From: Bacillota bacterium
Lineage (GTDB): Bacteria; Bacillota; Clostridia; Lachnospirales; Lachnospiraceae
Assembly (NCBI GenBank): GCA_023414355.1
Contig: JAEZOB010000055.1
Location: forward strand, 79,875 to 143,874
Direction of reading: 5' to 3'
Length of the DNA: 64,000 bases
Positions 9,433 to 19,077 of this stretch are shown one piece after another. The notes under the pieces are model-generated. The model was given only the letters and a program-made list of their open reading frames with translations. It did no database searches and was not told the DNA's origin. Numbering within the stretch: the first letter of the stretch is position 1; every line of letters begins with the position of its first letter. A program made the translations under genes and the position numbers.

Positions 9433-12097
9433 GCTCATTTCCTCCTGTCAATGGTAAGTAAAAGCGGAATACTGCCCCTCCTGCCGCTTGATTCGATGCC
9501 TCCATCCTGCCCTGATGGGCTTTCACGATGGACATACAGATAGATAAACCGATTCCCATTCCTCTGGAAGAATCGGAGGTTCGTTTTCCGTCAGGTACAT
9601 AGGATTCGAAAAGATACGGGAAATCATGTTCTGCTATTCCCTCTCCGTTATCCTTAACCTCAAAAACCGCTAAATGATTCTCCTCCCGTAGAGTAACATC
9701 GATCGTTGTCTCATTGCCGGAATGCTTGATGGCATTTTCAATCAGATTGATAATTACCTGCTCAATCAAAGTTCCGTCCATGGGCACCATCAGTAACTCC
9801 TCAGGAACACTGACATTGATCTTCTGCTCCGGAAACCTTTTTCGAATTCTGCTGATGGCAGCAGCTACGATTTCCTCAGCCGCCTCCGGAGTCTTCGTCA
9901 CATTAGCAGTATCCTCATTGATACGTGTGACGGACAGAAGATTCTCCACCATGCGGATGAGCCACTGGGAGTCATCCTTGATATGCGTAATCAACTTTTC
10001 CTGGGTGTTCAGATCAAGACTCTCCTTGTTTTCAAGAATTGCCGAGCTTGCTCCGAGTATTCCTGTTAACGGCGTGCGAAGATCATGTGATATTGCTCGT
10101 AATAGGTTACTTCGCATCTTTTCCTTCTCTGTCTCCAGTACAATTTCACGCTGTTCATCTGACAGATGCTGTCTCTCCAAAGCCATCGCTACCAGCGAGC
10201 TGATTCTTCGAAGATAGCCTCTGTGATTCTGGCTGAGTATAGCACCATTCCTGCAGGAAACGCCAATGACGCCAAGGACATTTCCCTGGGAAATTACGGG
10301 CGCATAATAAGCCTCTGCTTCCATGAAGGTATCTGTACCTGCGCCCGCTCGTTTCTGATTTAGGAAGACCCACCGGGCTACCGCACTTTCCTTCGGGGAA
10401 AGCAGAAAATCGGCCTCTTCTTCTCCTGGTGCCAGTGTAACCTGTCCTGAACCGCCCTCTGATGGATCTGTGCCATAGAATATAATGGAGCGATTGAATA
10501 TCTTCGTAATATATTCCGCTGTCAGCGTTATAATATTATCAAGTCCTCGGGTTATCAGAAGCTTTTTATTGATTTCGTATAAAACCTCGATCCTTTGTTC
10601 CCTGTCCTGTGCAAGCTCAGCCTGCTCTTTGATTCGATTCGTCATCGTACTGGTAATCAAAGCCGTCAGCAGCATGACCACGAAGGTAATCGGATAATCC
10701 TGCCGAAAGATATTGATAGAATAATAGGGCTCCATAAAGAAGTAATTATCGATAATAACGCACAAAACAGATGCAACAATTCCATAGATATATCCGGACG
10801 TAATTCTGGATATTATAAGGACCGACAGAATATACAGCATGATGAAATTCTGGTTCTTCATATCAAATAATGCAAGAAGTCCTGATAATCCTGTTATTCC
10901 GAGCAGTATCCCCAATGTTTTAAAGGTATCACTCAAGGAGAAGGATACTTTACCATTCTGCAGTTTTTTCCTGACTTTACTATATTTTCGATTTGGTGCA
11001 CTGTCCGGAATGATATGGATTTCTACATTATCGAGCAGAGAAATCAGTTTATCCTCCAGATCAATCTCCATTCGTCCGCGAATAGTCTTTTTTGTTCTGC
11101 TTTTTCCGATAACAATGTTTGTAACACCGGAAAGTCTTGCATACTGTGCAACAGTTGCTGCAATATCGCTTCCATTTAACGTAGCGATTTCCGCACCCAG
11201 CTGTTCAGCAAGTTCGATATTTGTCTGATAACATTTCTTGGCTTCCTCTGTCAGCATTTCATTCTCATCATTCTCTACATAGACAACTACCCAGTGCGCA
11301 TGAAAGGCCTCTGCCATTCTGGCACTTAATCGGATGCATCTGGCAGACGAGGGAGAACTACTGATACAGACAAGTATCTTGGTATTGGTGGTTTTATCAG
11401 AAGGAATGCCTTCACTTTGATTGATATGACTGATTCGGTCCGCTGCCTTTCGCATGGCAACCTCTCGAAGGAGTCGTAAATTCTCTCTGGTAAGAAAGGG
11501 CTTTAGACTTTCTCTCACCGTGTTGTCTTCCGAATGGCTTTCAATCCAGATTTCAATCCGTCGAAGCAATTCATCCGGTTCCATATCGATCAGTTTGACT
11601 TTATCCGCATGATCAAAGATATAATCCGGAACCGTTTCCGTCACATGCACCAGTGTAATTTCCTGAACGATATCCTTCAAGCTTTCGATATGCCAGACAT
11701 CTACCGTAGTATATACATCAATCCCTGCATTTAAAAGCTCTTCAACATCCTGAAATCTCTTTCTGTTTCTGACTCCCGGAAGGTTGTTATGTGCTAATTC
11801 ATCGACGATGATCAGCTTGGGCTTACGCTCTAATGCTGCATCAATATCGAATTCACAGCCTTCCCCATGCTCCCCGATACATTTTGAAGCGATCACAGGA
11901 ATATCATGCAAAAGTTTTAGCGTCTCCGGGCTGGTCTCCGTTCGGATATAGCCTATCACCACATCTACACCGCTTTTGAACTGAACCTTGGCATCATCGA
12001 GCATAGCATAGGTCTTACCGACTCCGGCAGCATAGCCAAAGAATATCTTCAAATGTCCTCTGGTAATTATATTTCCCTCTTCTACATAATGCTTCAT
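9422..12097 (-). CDS. kdpD: KdpD-type potassium/turgor sensor histidine kinase
   Basis: Full-length 891-residue KdpD. Order: N-terminal KdpD domain with Walker A GYAAGVGKT at residues 21-29 and LIIVDELAHNN; a universal-stress-protein-like domain around 240-365; four transmembrane helices (DUF4118) around 395-500; a GAF-like region around 520-650; HisKA with phospho-acceptor His671 in RAISHDLRTPL; and HATPase with N-box NLIENAIKHS. In characterised systems it senses low potassium or osmotic stress, with c-di-AMP binding to the USP domain in several Firmicutes. It starts 37 bp after the response regulator at 12135 and may be co-transcribed with the ABC/two-component operon upstream. Confidence 0.92.
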   Translation of the reverse strand: MKHYVEEGNIITRGHLKIFFGYAAGVGKTYAMLDDAKVQFKSGVDVVIGYIRTETSPETLKLLHDIPVIASKCIGEHGEGCEFDIDAALERKPKLIIVDELAHNNLPGVRNRKRFQDVEELLNAGIDVYTTVDVWHIESLKDIVQEITLVHVTETVPDYIFDHADKVKLIDMEPDELLRRIEIWIESHSEDNTVRESLKPFLTRENLRLLREVAMRKAADRISHINQSEGIPSDKTTNTKILVCISSSPSSARCIRLSARMAEAFHAHWVVVYVENDENEMLTEEAKKCYQTNIELAEQLGAEIATLNGSDIAATVAQYARLSGVTNIVIGKSRTKKTIRGRMEIDLEDKLISLLDNVEIHIIPDSAPNRKYSKVRKKLQNGKVSFSLSDTFKTLGILLGITGLSGLLALFDMKNQNFIMLYILSVLIISRITSGYIYGIVASVLCVIIDNYFFMEPYYSINIFRQDYPITFVVMLLTALITSTMTNRIKEQAELAQDREQRIEVLYEINKKLLITRGLDNIITLTAEYITKIFNRSIIFYGTDPSEGGSGQVTLAPGEEEADFLLSPKESAVARWVFLNQKRAGAGTDTFMEAEAYYAPVISQGNVLGVIGVSCRNGAILSQNHRGYLRRISSLVAMALERQHLSDEQREIVLETEKEKMRSNLLRAISHDLRTPLTGILGASSAILENKESLDLNTQEKLITHIKDDSQWLIRMVENLLSVTRINEDTANVTKTPEAAEEIVAAAISRIRKRFPEQKINVSVPEELLMVPMDGTLIEQVIINLIENAIKHSGNETTIDVTLREENHLAVFEVKDNGEGIAEHDFPYLFESYVPDGKRTSDSSRGMGIGLSICMSIVKAHQGRMEASNQAAGGAVFRFYLPLTGGNEHEQ

Positions 12098-12134
12098 AGG
12101 TTAGCTTTACTCCTTCTTTCAATCCCAGAACAGC

Positions 12135-12758
12135 TTAGTTCTTCAGATACTTGACTGCAATCTGGGTTCGGTGCTCCAATCCGGTCTTCTCCAGGATGGT
12201 GCTGATGTGATTTCGTACCGTGCCATTGGTCAGGAACAGCTTCTCACCGATTTCCTTATTAGAAAGTCCTTCAGAAATTAGTTGGACAATTTCCAACTCT
12301 CTTGGAGATAGCAAAGCCTCGAAATAGCGACTTCCTGACTGTCTACTAGATACTCTGCTTCTGATAAAATCCAGAATGTCCGCCTGAAATACCGTTCCGC
12401 CGGAATGGATCACACGAATGGCTGAGAGAATACGGTCTGCAGGACTATTTTTCAGGATATATCCGTTAATTCCTGCCTTTAGGGCACGCAGGATCAGTTC
12501 TTGTTCATCAAAGGTAGTCAGAAGCAAAGGAGTAGACAGTTTTTCTTCCAGTATCTGCCTTGCGGCCTCGATTCCATCAAGATCCGGCATCCTGATATCC
12601 AGCATAACGACCTCCGGTTTCTTTTCCCGGCATAGCTCCACAGCCTGCCTTCCGTCCTCGGCCGCTCCGGCAAACTCCAGATCTGCCTGTGTCTCTATAA
12701 TCATCTTCAAGCCTTCTCTGATGATTGCATCATCATCCGCAATCAATACCCTAATCAT
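12135..12758 (-). CDS. NarL/LuxR-family response regulator
   Basis: 207 residues: receiver domain with acidic pocket IADDD at 7-10 and phospho-acceptor Asp54 in VVMLDIRMPD, then a LuxR-type helix-turn-helix at 145-205 (LSPRELEIVQLISEG and NKEIGEKLFLTNGTVRNHI). GAGGAG precedes the ATG. It lies 80 bp downstream of the histidine kinase and closes the transporter-TCS set, so it most likely controls the ABC genes at 13958-17174. A pair of direct repeats upstream of that operon is a candidate binding site. Confidence 0.9.
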   Translation of the reverse strand: MIRVLIADDDAIIREGLKMIIETQADLEFAGAAEDGRQAVELCREKKPEVVMLDIRMPDLDGIEAARQILEEKLSTPLLLTTFDEQELILRALKAGINGYILKNSPADRILSAIRVIHSGGTVFQADILDFIRSRVSSRQSGSRYFEALLSPRELEIVQLISEGLSNKEIGEKLFLTNGTVRNHISTILEKTGLEHRTQIAVKYLKN

Positions 12759-12839
12759 TTTTATCGCTCCTCACTCTGAACCTAAGCCATATTGTACCCT
12801 TTTATCCCAAAAAATCAATCTTTACTTATCCTTGTATCA

Positions 12840-13946
12840 TTAATATATGAAAATATTGCTGATGCCAAATCCACGTTCTCCTTTTGTAAAGAAGCATTTC
12901 CCCTTTGCTTTCACGGTCCGTTCTTCAATGGCTTGCAGACCCAAGCCTTTTTTGAAACTATCCTCCGAGTGACCGTTATCACTATATTCAACCTTGATCA
13001 CCTTCTTAAATACATCAATACTTAAGTTAAATTCAGTCGCATTGGAATGTTTGAGCAGATTCGTCAGGCATTCCTTCAGATTATCATGGATACAGGCCCA
13101 ATGCTCCAAGCTGATCGCATCTAAGTCCCCTGAGGTCTTAAGATTTGCTTCTTTATTATAGCTTACTTTAAATTCCTCCAAGATTGTTTTAATGTCCGTT
13201 ATTCCAACCAGCGCAGGATCAACCCTCTCATCCCGTAAAGAAGTTCGGATCTCATCCACACCCTCCCGAAGATTTGTAATCGCTTTACGAATATTCTCCT
13301 CCGCTTTCTCCGGGTGATCCTTCATAATCAGAAGTGCTGCCTCCAGCATTATGATACTTCCTGAGATACCGTGACCTACCTGGTCATGAATTCTGGCAGC
13401 GATCCTGTTTCGCTCCTCTACTGAAGCATTGTATTTTAATGTTTTTGCCAGGCTTTTCACATCGATCAGCTTCTTATTCAGACCGATCAGCCTCTCCTTC
13501 TGTTCTTCTGCAAGCTTCTCATAATGAGTCAGCTTTACGATCAGAAGCCTGCCGAACAACACCATTACCGTGAGTATCATGGTAATTAACCCAGGCAAAA
13601 TGTCCGGCATAAAGATAAAGTATACCAGCAATAAAAGCACTGACAGTATATAATAAAACATTCTTTTATCCACCAGGCTGTCCAAAAGTTGAATTAAAAG
13701 GATGATAAATAACGGAAATAAAAGCTCTATCCCAAGAAAGAAGCAGGCGGCTGCACATAGACTTACAGTCAATCGAAGAATTGTATTCTTTTGTCTGCTT
13801 AGCAATAGCTCCAGAACGAAGACACACGCAAAGCTAAGCGCCGATATTACAGTAGCCGTAATATCGAGCTTAGCTGATAGAAACAATATGACTGAGGCAA
13901 TCAAAGCTGCAAGCTTTGCAAGAAAGTAAAGAAATGGCTTCTCCAT
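12840..13946 (-). CDS. NarX/DesK-type sensor histidine kinase (HisKA_3)
   Basis: 368-residue membrane kinase. About four to six hydrophobic segments fill residues 8-135 with almost no extracytoplasmic loop, suggesting an intramembrane-type sensor. A coiled linker at 140-180 leads into the HisKA_3 motif RIAARIHDQVGHG with phospho-acceptor His187, and the C-terminal ATPase has a GLGLQAIEER G-box. It starts 11 bp after the permease stop. Kinases of this build next to ABC-2 transporters often respond to membrane-active antibiotics; that function is inference here. Confidence 0.88.
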   Translation of the reverse strand: MEKPFLYFLAKLAALIASVILFLSAKLDITATVISALSFACVFVLELLLSRQKNTILRLTVSLCAAACFFLGIELLFPLFIILLIQLLDSLVDKRMFYYILSVLLLLVYFIFMPDILPGLITMILTVMVLFGRLLIVKLTHYEKLAEEQKERLIGLNKKLIDVKSLAKTLKYNASVEERNRIAARIHDQVGHGISGSIIMLEAALLIMKDHPEKAEENIRKAITNLREGVDEIRTSLRDERVDPALVGITDIKTILEEFKVSYNKEANLKTSGDLDAISLEHWACIHDNLKECLTNLLKHSNATEFNLSIDVFKKVIKVEYSDNGHSEDSFKKGLGLQAIEERTVKAKGKCFFTKGERGFGISNIFIY

Positions 13947-13957
13947 TTAAATACCGC

Positions 13958-15103
13958 CTAATTCGTTTTATAGTTTTGTGAAAAAAGTACTGCTCCAATC
14001 AGTAAAGACAGAAGGATAAACAACAGTAGTATAATAATGTTCGGAACAATATTCGCAAGCGTATTCTCCTGTAACCTGCGGAACGCATCCATGAACCAAT
14101 ACTGCGGAAGTATTCTGGCCATATTCTGCATGGTTTTCGGTGCCATGTCCAGCGGGAAATATGCCCCTCCCAGAATGCAACCAACTGTAGAAGTACCGAT
14201 GATGATGGCAGTAATGGCATTCTTCGATTTGGTTGCCAATGCTACCAGCATGGAAAAACAAACGGTGAACAACGAGTATAACACCATTAGCAGTACGATT
14301 ATCTTAACAGGAACTCCTGTCTTAATATCCTTCAGATAGATAAAGCCAGAAAAGATTCCCACCTCGATCACACATAACAGCATTCCGAAGAGACCTGTAC
14401 CAATGACATATTGTATCGGTTTGACCGGAGTGATCTGAATACGGTTGAATACTCCATTCATTTGGTCATCCGCAATCAGAAAAGCCACCAGAATACTTAT
14501 GGTGAAGATAAACATCAGGAAGAAGCCGATTGAGTTAATAAACCCGCTTTTGCCTTTCATCATATCCAGATCTATCTTCGCAGCCGAGGTCCTGGTCAGA
14601 TTGATTTCCTCCTTATGAGTACTATTAAGCAGTTCACCAAAGGAAGCCGCATCATTTCCTGCTCCTGCCGCCAATATACGGATACTGCTCATATAACTGT
14701 TGATATAAGCTTTCACAAAGGCAGAATTCTCATAATCATCCAGAGAGGTCACCGTAATTTCGGCACTATCCCCGTTTAGTGTCTGAGCAAAAAGTTTCTC
14801 TGGTATCTCAATTATAATCGATATATCACGATCAATCAACTGCATGGATAGCTCATCATAGCTAAATCCTTCCACAAGGGTAAACTCCAACTCTTTTGTC
14901 AAATATTGCTTAAAATCTTCTGATAATACACTTTTGTCATAATCCAGCAAACCTACGGATACCGATGCAGTGGTCAGATTAGTTACGAGAGTTCCCATAG
15001 AAAATAGAATTGCACACAGAGCAATTGCACTGATCAGAGAGAGTAGGACTCCAAAGATATTACGCTTAATATTAGCCATTGTAATAATGATCAAGTTTTT
15101 CAT
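13958..15103 (-). CDS. ABC-2 type transporter permease B
   Basis: About 381 residues. One N-terminal transmembrane helix, an extracytoplasmic domain of about 170 residues and five C-terminal helices give the ABC2_membrane_3 layout, with motif FNRIQITPVKPIQYVIGTG. The frame extends to 15172, but GGAGGAAG sits immediately before the ATG at 15103 and that ATG overlaps the stop of the preceding permease by 4 bp (ATGA), indicating coupled translation. It presumably pairs with the permease at 15100-16209. Confidence 0.88.
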   Translation of the reverse strand: MKNLIIITMANIKRNIFGVLLSLISAIALCAILFSMGTLVTNLTTASVSVGLLDYDKSVLSEDFKQYLTKELEFTLVEGFSYDELSMQLIDRDISIIIEIPEKLFAQTLNGDSAEITVTSLDDYENSAFVKAYINSYMSSIRILAAGAGNDAASFGELLNSTHKEEINLTRTSAAKIDLDMMKGKSGFINSIGFFLMFIFTISILVAFLIADDQMNGVFNRIQITPVKPIQYVIGTGLFGMLLCVIEVGIFSGFIYLKDIKTGVPVKIIVLLMVLYSLFTVCFSMLVALATKSKNAITAIIIGTSTVGCILGGAYFPLDMAPKTMQNMARILPQYWFMDAFRRLQENTLANIVPNIIILLLFILLSLLIGAVLFSQNYKTN

Positions 15104-16209
15104 CTTTCTTCCTCCTTCGAGCAAAATATAATTGCACCAATCGTCAAGGAAACTATAGTAATGGCCAGGCAAATGAGTATGACCTGAGTTGCTTTCTCAT
15201 AATGTCCAAAGACCGACAACTCGTAAGCAGCCTGTTGAAAAATATAATTCGGCATGAGCTCGGTAATACCCTCCATATACAGATCCTTCGAATAGGTCCC
15301 ACCAAAAAACATCATAATCCAAATGACAGGCATGGTTAATACAAAGGGAGATACCTTCTTAAATAGTAATCCCAGGATGACTCCTAAGGATATCATACAG
15401 AAGGTGATGGCACAGAACATCAGGAACAGATATGCCACTTCTCTGACACCCGCACCATAATGAGCGTCAAAAACCACTATACTGATTCCCATAATGACTG
15501 TTACCTGCAGGACAGTTTGTGGAAGCATCCCCAGTACCTTCTGAAGGAACATGGAAATCCTGTTTTGCGGCGCAAGGATCATCCTGTTAATCGTCTTATT
15601 CCGGCGTTCACTCATAAAGGCATTGGTGCCGACGATCACACTCATGAAGGCTATCATCATCACCATACTGACTGCATAATAATCTATCATACTTCTGCTA
15701 TAACCAAAATTTTTCTCTACCGTATAATCCATCTCTGTTGTACTAAGGGTAGCCAGGGCCTGTGGAGCTATCCTCATTACTGCCATTACTGTCTTATCTG
15801 TCTGAATAAACCCCTTCAATACCGCTTCCACGGTTCGATTCTTTATCCTGTCCGTTCCTTCAAAGACTTGGATCCCCAGCGGATCCCCGCCAAAAAGTAC
15901 AGCTGCTGTGATCTCATCTTTACCTGCCATTATCTTAGCTTTTTCGATATCTTCCGTTGCAGTAAAGCTTAGATTCCCCGTTTCTCCTGCCTTATTGATG
16001 AAGCTTTTAATGATCTCCTGTTGGTATGGGTTCGCCGTATCGATCAGATATTGTATTTTGATCGTTCCGATTGCTTTCTCAGCGACATCCGTTGACTGCA
16101 ACAGATTGCCCAGCAAGAATACCAGCACAACCGGGAATAGCAGGAAGAAAAATAGATAGGCCTTTTCACGAACAAATTCCTTTGTCTCCTTAATCACAAT
16201 ATTAAACAT
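15100..16209 (-). CDS. ABC-2 type transporter permease A
   Basis: 369 residues with the same architecture as the downstream permease: one N-terminal helix (AYLFFFLLFPVVLVFLLGN), a large extracytoplasmic domain at about 45-170, then five or six helices with NKTINRMILAPQNRISMFLQ, the ABC-2 coupling motif. It lies 17 bp after the ATPase gene. Paralogy with the next gene points to a heterodimeric channel of the NatB/YhaP kind. The substrate cannot be told. Confidence 0.88.
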   Translation of the reverse strand: MFNIVIKETKEFVREKAYLFFFLLFPVVLVFLLGNLLQSTDVAEKAIGTIKIQYLIDTANPYQQEIIKSFINKAGETGNLSFTATEDIEKAKIMAGKDEITAAVLFGGDPLGIQVFEGTDRIKNRTVEAVLKGFIQTDKTVMAVMRIAPQALATLSTTEMDYTVEKNFGYSRSMIDYYAVSMVMMIAFMSVIVGTNAFMSERRNKTINRMILAPQNRISMFLQKVLGMLPQTVLQVTVIMGISIVVFDAHYGAGVREVAYLFLMFCAITFCMISLGVILGLLFKKVSPFVLTMPVIWIMMFFGGTYSKDLYMEGITELMPNYIFQQAAYELSVFGHYEKATQVILICLAITIVSLTIGAIIFCSKEEER

Positions 16210-16226
16210 CAGCTTCCTCTTCCTCC

Positions 16227-17174
16227 TTATCGCAAATCATGTCCGGTCAGTGTCAGAAACATAGTATCAAGATTAGGTACCTCGGTTCTGATATTGAAGA
16301 TCGGTATGGCAAAGGTAAGAAACTGCTCCAATATTCTTGAGATACTGTTCTGGTTCATCAGGATGTCAATTCTGATGGTATTCTCCTGTACCGCAACTGC
16401 CCTTACATCCGGCAATATCTTCAGCTTCTTCCTGATATCCGCTTCATCAAATGCCGCCGGAAGTCTTGTATCAATATAGACTGACTGGACGTCTGTCACC
16501 AGAGATACCAGCTCCTCCTGCGTTCCGCAGGCGATCATCTGTCCTTTATCGATGATTGCTATCCTGTCACAGATCTCCTCCACCTCATTCATATAATGGG
16601 AGGTATAGATTACCGTCGCCCCTCTGTCCCGCAAGGTTTTGATGGAAGTTAGGATATGCTCTCTCGACTGGGCATCCACACCGACCGTCGGTTCGTCCAT
16701 GACGATCAATTCAGGGGCATGCGCAATTCCGCAGGCGATATTCAATCTTCTCCTCATTCCTCCGGACATCTGCTTTGGCTTCATAGACAGTCGGTCTGAT
16801 AGACCGACAAATTCCAAAGCTTCCTTTGCCATCTCATTCAGTCTTTTCCCCCTGATCCCGTATAGTGATGCAAAGAACTTCACATTTTCCAGTGCAGACA
16901 GATGCTCATATACAGCGATATCCTGCGGTATCAGCCCGATGCACCTCTTAATCTTCATCTTATCCTTCCTGATATCATAACCACGGATACTGATCTCACC
17001 CTTATTCAAATCCGATAAGGTTGTCAGCACGCTTAATGTCGTGGATTTCCCGGCACCGTTCGGTCCGAGAAGTCCGAAGATTTCATTTTTCTCTACCTCG
17101 AAACTCAGATTATCGACGGCACAAAGCTCACCGTATTTTTTAGTCAGATTACTTACTGTTACAAACTGTGACAT
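16227..17174 (-). CDS. ABC-2 transporter ATP-binding protein (DrrA/NatA type)
   Basis: 315-residue ATPase heading the operon. Walker A GPNGAGKST at 37-45, Q-loop in IGLIPQDIAVYEH, signature MSGGMRRRLNIA, Walker B ELIVMDEPTVGVD, switch histidine in TSHYMNEVE, and a C-terminal DUF4162-like domain typical of the DrrA subgroup. GGGAGG precedes the ATG. Gene order ATPase-permease-permease-kinase-regulator describes a self-regulated export system. Confidence 0.92.
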   Translation of the reverse strand: MSQFVTVSNLTKKYGELCAVDNLSFEVEKNEIFGLLGPNGAGKSTTLSVLTTLSDLNKGEISIRGYDIRKDKMKIKRCIGLIPQDIAVYEHLSALENVKFFASLYGIRGKRLNEMAKEALEFVGLSDRLSMKPKQMSGGMRRRLNIACGIAHAPELIVMDEPTVGVDAQSREHILTSIKTLRDRGATVIYTSHYMNEVEEICDRIAIIDKGQMIACGTQEELVSLVTDVQSVYIDTRLPAAFDEADIRKKLKILPDVRAVAVQENTIRIDILMNQNSISRILEQFLTFAIPIFNIRTEVPNLDTMFLTLTGHDLR

Positions 17175-17205
17175 AATTACCTCCCTCTATCTGTTTTTGT
17201 TTCAA

Positions 17206-17228
17206 ATTACGTATCAGATTACGTATCA
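17206..17228 (-). promoter_or_regulatory. two tandem 11-bp repeats upstream of the ABC/TCS operon
   Basis: ATTACGTATCA occurs at 17206-17216 and again at 17218-17228 (12-bp period), about 32-54 bp before the ATPase start codon. Each repeat contains the palindrome TACGTA. Tandem sites close to the start of a self-regulated operon suit a NarL-type regulator; binding by the regulator at 12135 is inference. Confidence 0.45.
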
Positions 17229-17263
17229 ATTTCGTTTCTAATTCTTTTTGCATTTGTATCTGA

Positions 17264-17378
17264 TTAAATGTCAAAATGTGCTGCGCACATTTCCAGATAC
17301 AAACGCTTGCTATTGCAAGCTAGCTTACATATCAATCGTTCGTATTTGGAAAACACCTTTGGTGCTTATGACATTTAA
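17264..17378. repeat. palindromic element, copy A
   Basis: Ends are perfect inverted repeats TTAAATGTCA (17264-17273) and TGACATTTAA (17369-17378). The inside folds back imperfectly, with ...GATACAAACG pairing to CGTTCGTATTTGG. The left half (GTCAAAATGTGCTGCGCAC, then TTTCCAGATACAA) and the right half (ACACCTTTGGTGCTTATGACA) closely match copy B at 44727-44841. No coding capacity. The rest of the 17175-17659 gap holds only the operator-like repeats and the tyrS promoter. Confidence 0.7.
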
Positions 17379-17596
17379 GCTTATAAACTGTACTCCCATC
17401 AGATATGCTATAAATGTTATCCATATGATTCCTTACGCTTTCCATATGTTTTCAAACTATTTTCCCATATCTTATCCTTATGTTGCTATCATACACGAAG
17501 GATGATGTCCGTGGAAGTGACTTCAGTGACAACTATGCTATGACATTTGTCATATAGAGAACAGTGAAATATGCACAGGATTGTCCACGTTTTTCA

Positions 17597-17625
17597 TTGA
17601 AAAATAAAATGCAATCATTTATAAT
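17597..17625 (+). promoter_or_regulatory. sigma-A-type promoter of tyrS
   Basis: TTGAAA at 17597-17602 and TATAAT at 17620-17625 with a 17-bp spacer, 34 bp before the tyrS start codon. The short leader leaves no room for a T-box, and no T-box consensus was found in the gap. Confidence 0.65.
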
Positions 17626-17659
17626 GTCTTTAGTTAACGATTAATAAGGAGGAATACCA

Positions 17660-18892
17660 ATGTCGACCAATGTTTATGACATATTAATGGAACGTGGGTT
17701 CATTGAGCAATGTACACACGAAGAAGAAGTCCGTGAATTATTAAGAAAGGAATCCGTTACCTTTTATATAGGCTTTGATGCAACTGCTGACAGCTTGACC
17801 GCAGGTCATTTCTTAACTGTTATGGCTATGATGCATATGCAGCGTGCCGGTCACAAACCGATCGCACTCTTAGGCGGCGGTACCACTATGATTGGAGATC
17901 CTACCGGTAAATCCGATATGCGTACCCTGATGACCATCGAAACCATTCAGCACAATGCTGACTGCTTCCAAAAGCAGCTCTCTAAATTCATCAATTTTGA
18001 GAACGGTCAGGCAATCATTGCAAATAATGCTGATTGGCTGCTGGATTTAAATTATGTAGAATTCCTAAGAGAAATCGGTATCCATTTCTCAGTCAATAAG
18101 ATGCTGACTGCCGATTGCTATAAGCAGCGTATGGAGAAGGGTCTGACCTTCTTCGAATTTAACTATATGCTAATGCAGTCCTATGACTTCTGGAAGTTGA
18201 ACAAGCTGTATGGCTGTACTCTTGAGCTCGGTGGCAACGACCAGTGGTCCAATATCCTAGGCGGTGTAGATCTGATCCGCCGTAAGGAACAAAAGCCTGC
18301 CTTTGGTCTGACCTTCAAGCTTCTGACCACCAGCGAGGGTATCAAGATGGGTAAAACCATGAAGGGTGCCGTATGGTTGGATCCGAACAAGACTACTCCT
18401 TACGAGTTCTATCAATATTGGAGAAATATTGAGGATGTAAAGGTAGAAGAATGTCTCGGTCTTTTAACCTTCCTTCCGATGGATGAAGTAAAAAGACTCG
18501 GAGCCCTTAAGGATGCTGAGATCAACCACGCAAAGGAAGTTCTTGCCTTTGAGATTACCAAGATCGTACATGGCGAGGAAGAAGCCATCAAGGCACAGGA
18601 AGCTGCAAGAGCACTGTTCGGCGGTGGTATGAAATCCGAAGATATCCCTACCACCACTTACGCTGCCGAAAAATTTGCTGAGGGCATCGATCTGATTACC
18701 ATGATGTGCGATGCCAAGCTTTCTACCTCTCGTTCCGATGCCAGACGTAATATCGAGCAGGGCGGCGTGACAGTGAATGATATCAAGGTTACTGACTTTG
18801 CCAAGGTATTCACGAGCAGCGATTTTGATGCCGATGGTGCACTTCTTGTTCGTAAGGGTAAGAAGGCATACCATAGATTTATGGTTCAGTAA
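17660..18892 (+). CDS. tyrS: Tyrosyl-tRNA synthetase
   Basis: 410-residue class I aminoacyl-tRNA synthetase charging tRNA-Tyr. The HIGH-equivalent is TAGHFL (about 48-52), the KMSKS-equivalent is KMGKT (229-233), and tyrosine-pocket motifs include MQSYDFWKL and ELGGNDQWSNI. A C-terminal S4-like RNA-binding domain contains SRSDARRNIEQGGVTVN. AAGGAGG is well placed before the ATG. Length and motifs match the bacterial TyrS with an S4 domain. Confidence 0.95.
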   Translation: MSTNVYDILMERGFIEQCTHEEEVRELLRKESVTFYIGFDATADSLTAGHFLTVMAMMHMQRAGHKPIALLGGGTTMIGDPTGKSDMRTLMTIETIQHNADCFQKQLSKFINFENGQAIIANNADWLLDLNYVEFLREIGIHFSVNKMLTADCYKQRMEKGLTFFEFNYMLMQSYDFWKLNKLYGCTLELGGNDQWSNILGGVDLIRRKEQKPAFGLTFKLLTTSEGIKMGKTMKGAVWLDPNKTTPYEFYQYWRNIEDVKVEECLGLLTFLPMDEVKRLGALKDAEINHAKEVLAFEITKIVHGEEEAIKAQEAARALFGGGMKSEDIPTTTYAAEKFAEGIDLITMMCDAKLSTSRSDARRNIEQGGVTVNDIKVTDFAKVFTSSDFDADGALLVRKGKKAYHRFMVQ

Positions 18893-19077
18893 TCTCCTGT
18901 TTCACTTGATATGGAAGCTGTATGTTTTTCTGCGTTTCAGTCTGTATTCTACCGATTATGATAGCCTTTTATTCGTTCCTGTTTCAATCAGTACTACCTG
19001 TTATGTACGTAATTGCTGCAGTTCCTGGCTGTCTTCTTCTGCAGCAGATGAAGAATAATAAGAATGGAGTTGAAGTT

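Noticed and set aside
17175..17659. T-box riboswitch before tyrS
   Set aside because: tyrS genes of Firmicutes often have one, but no AGGGTGGNACCGCG motif is present and a promoter lies only 34 bp before the ATG.
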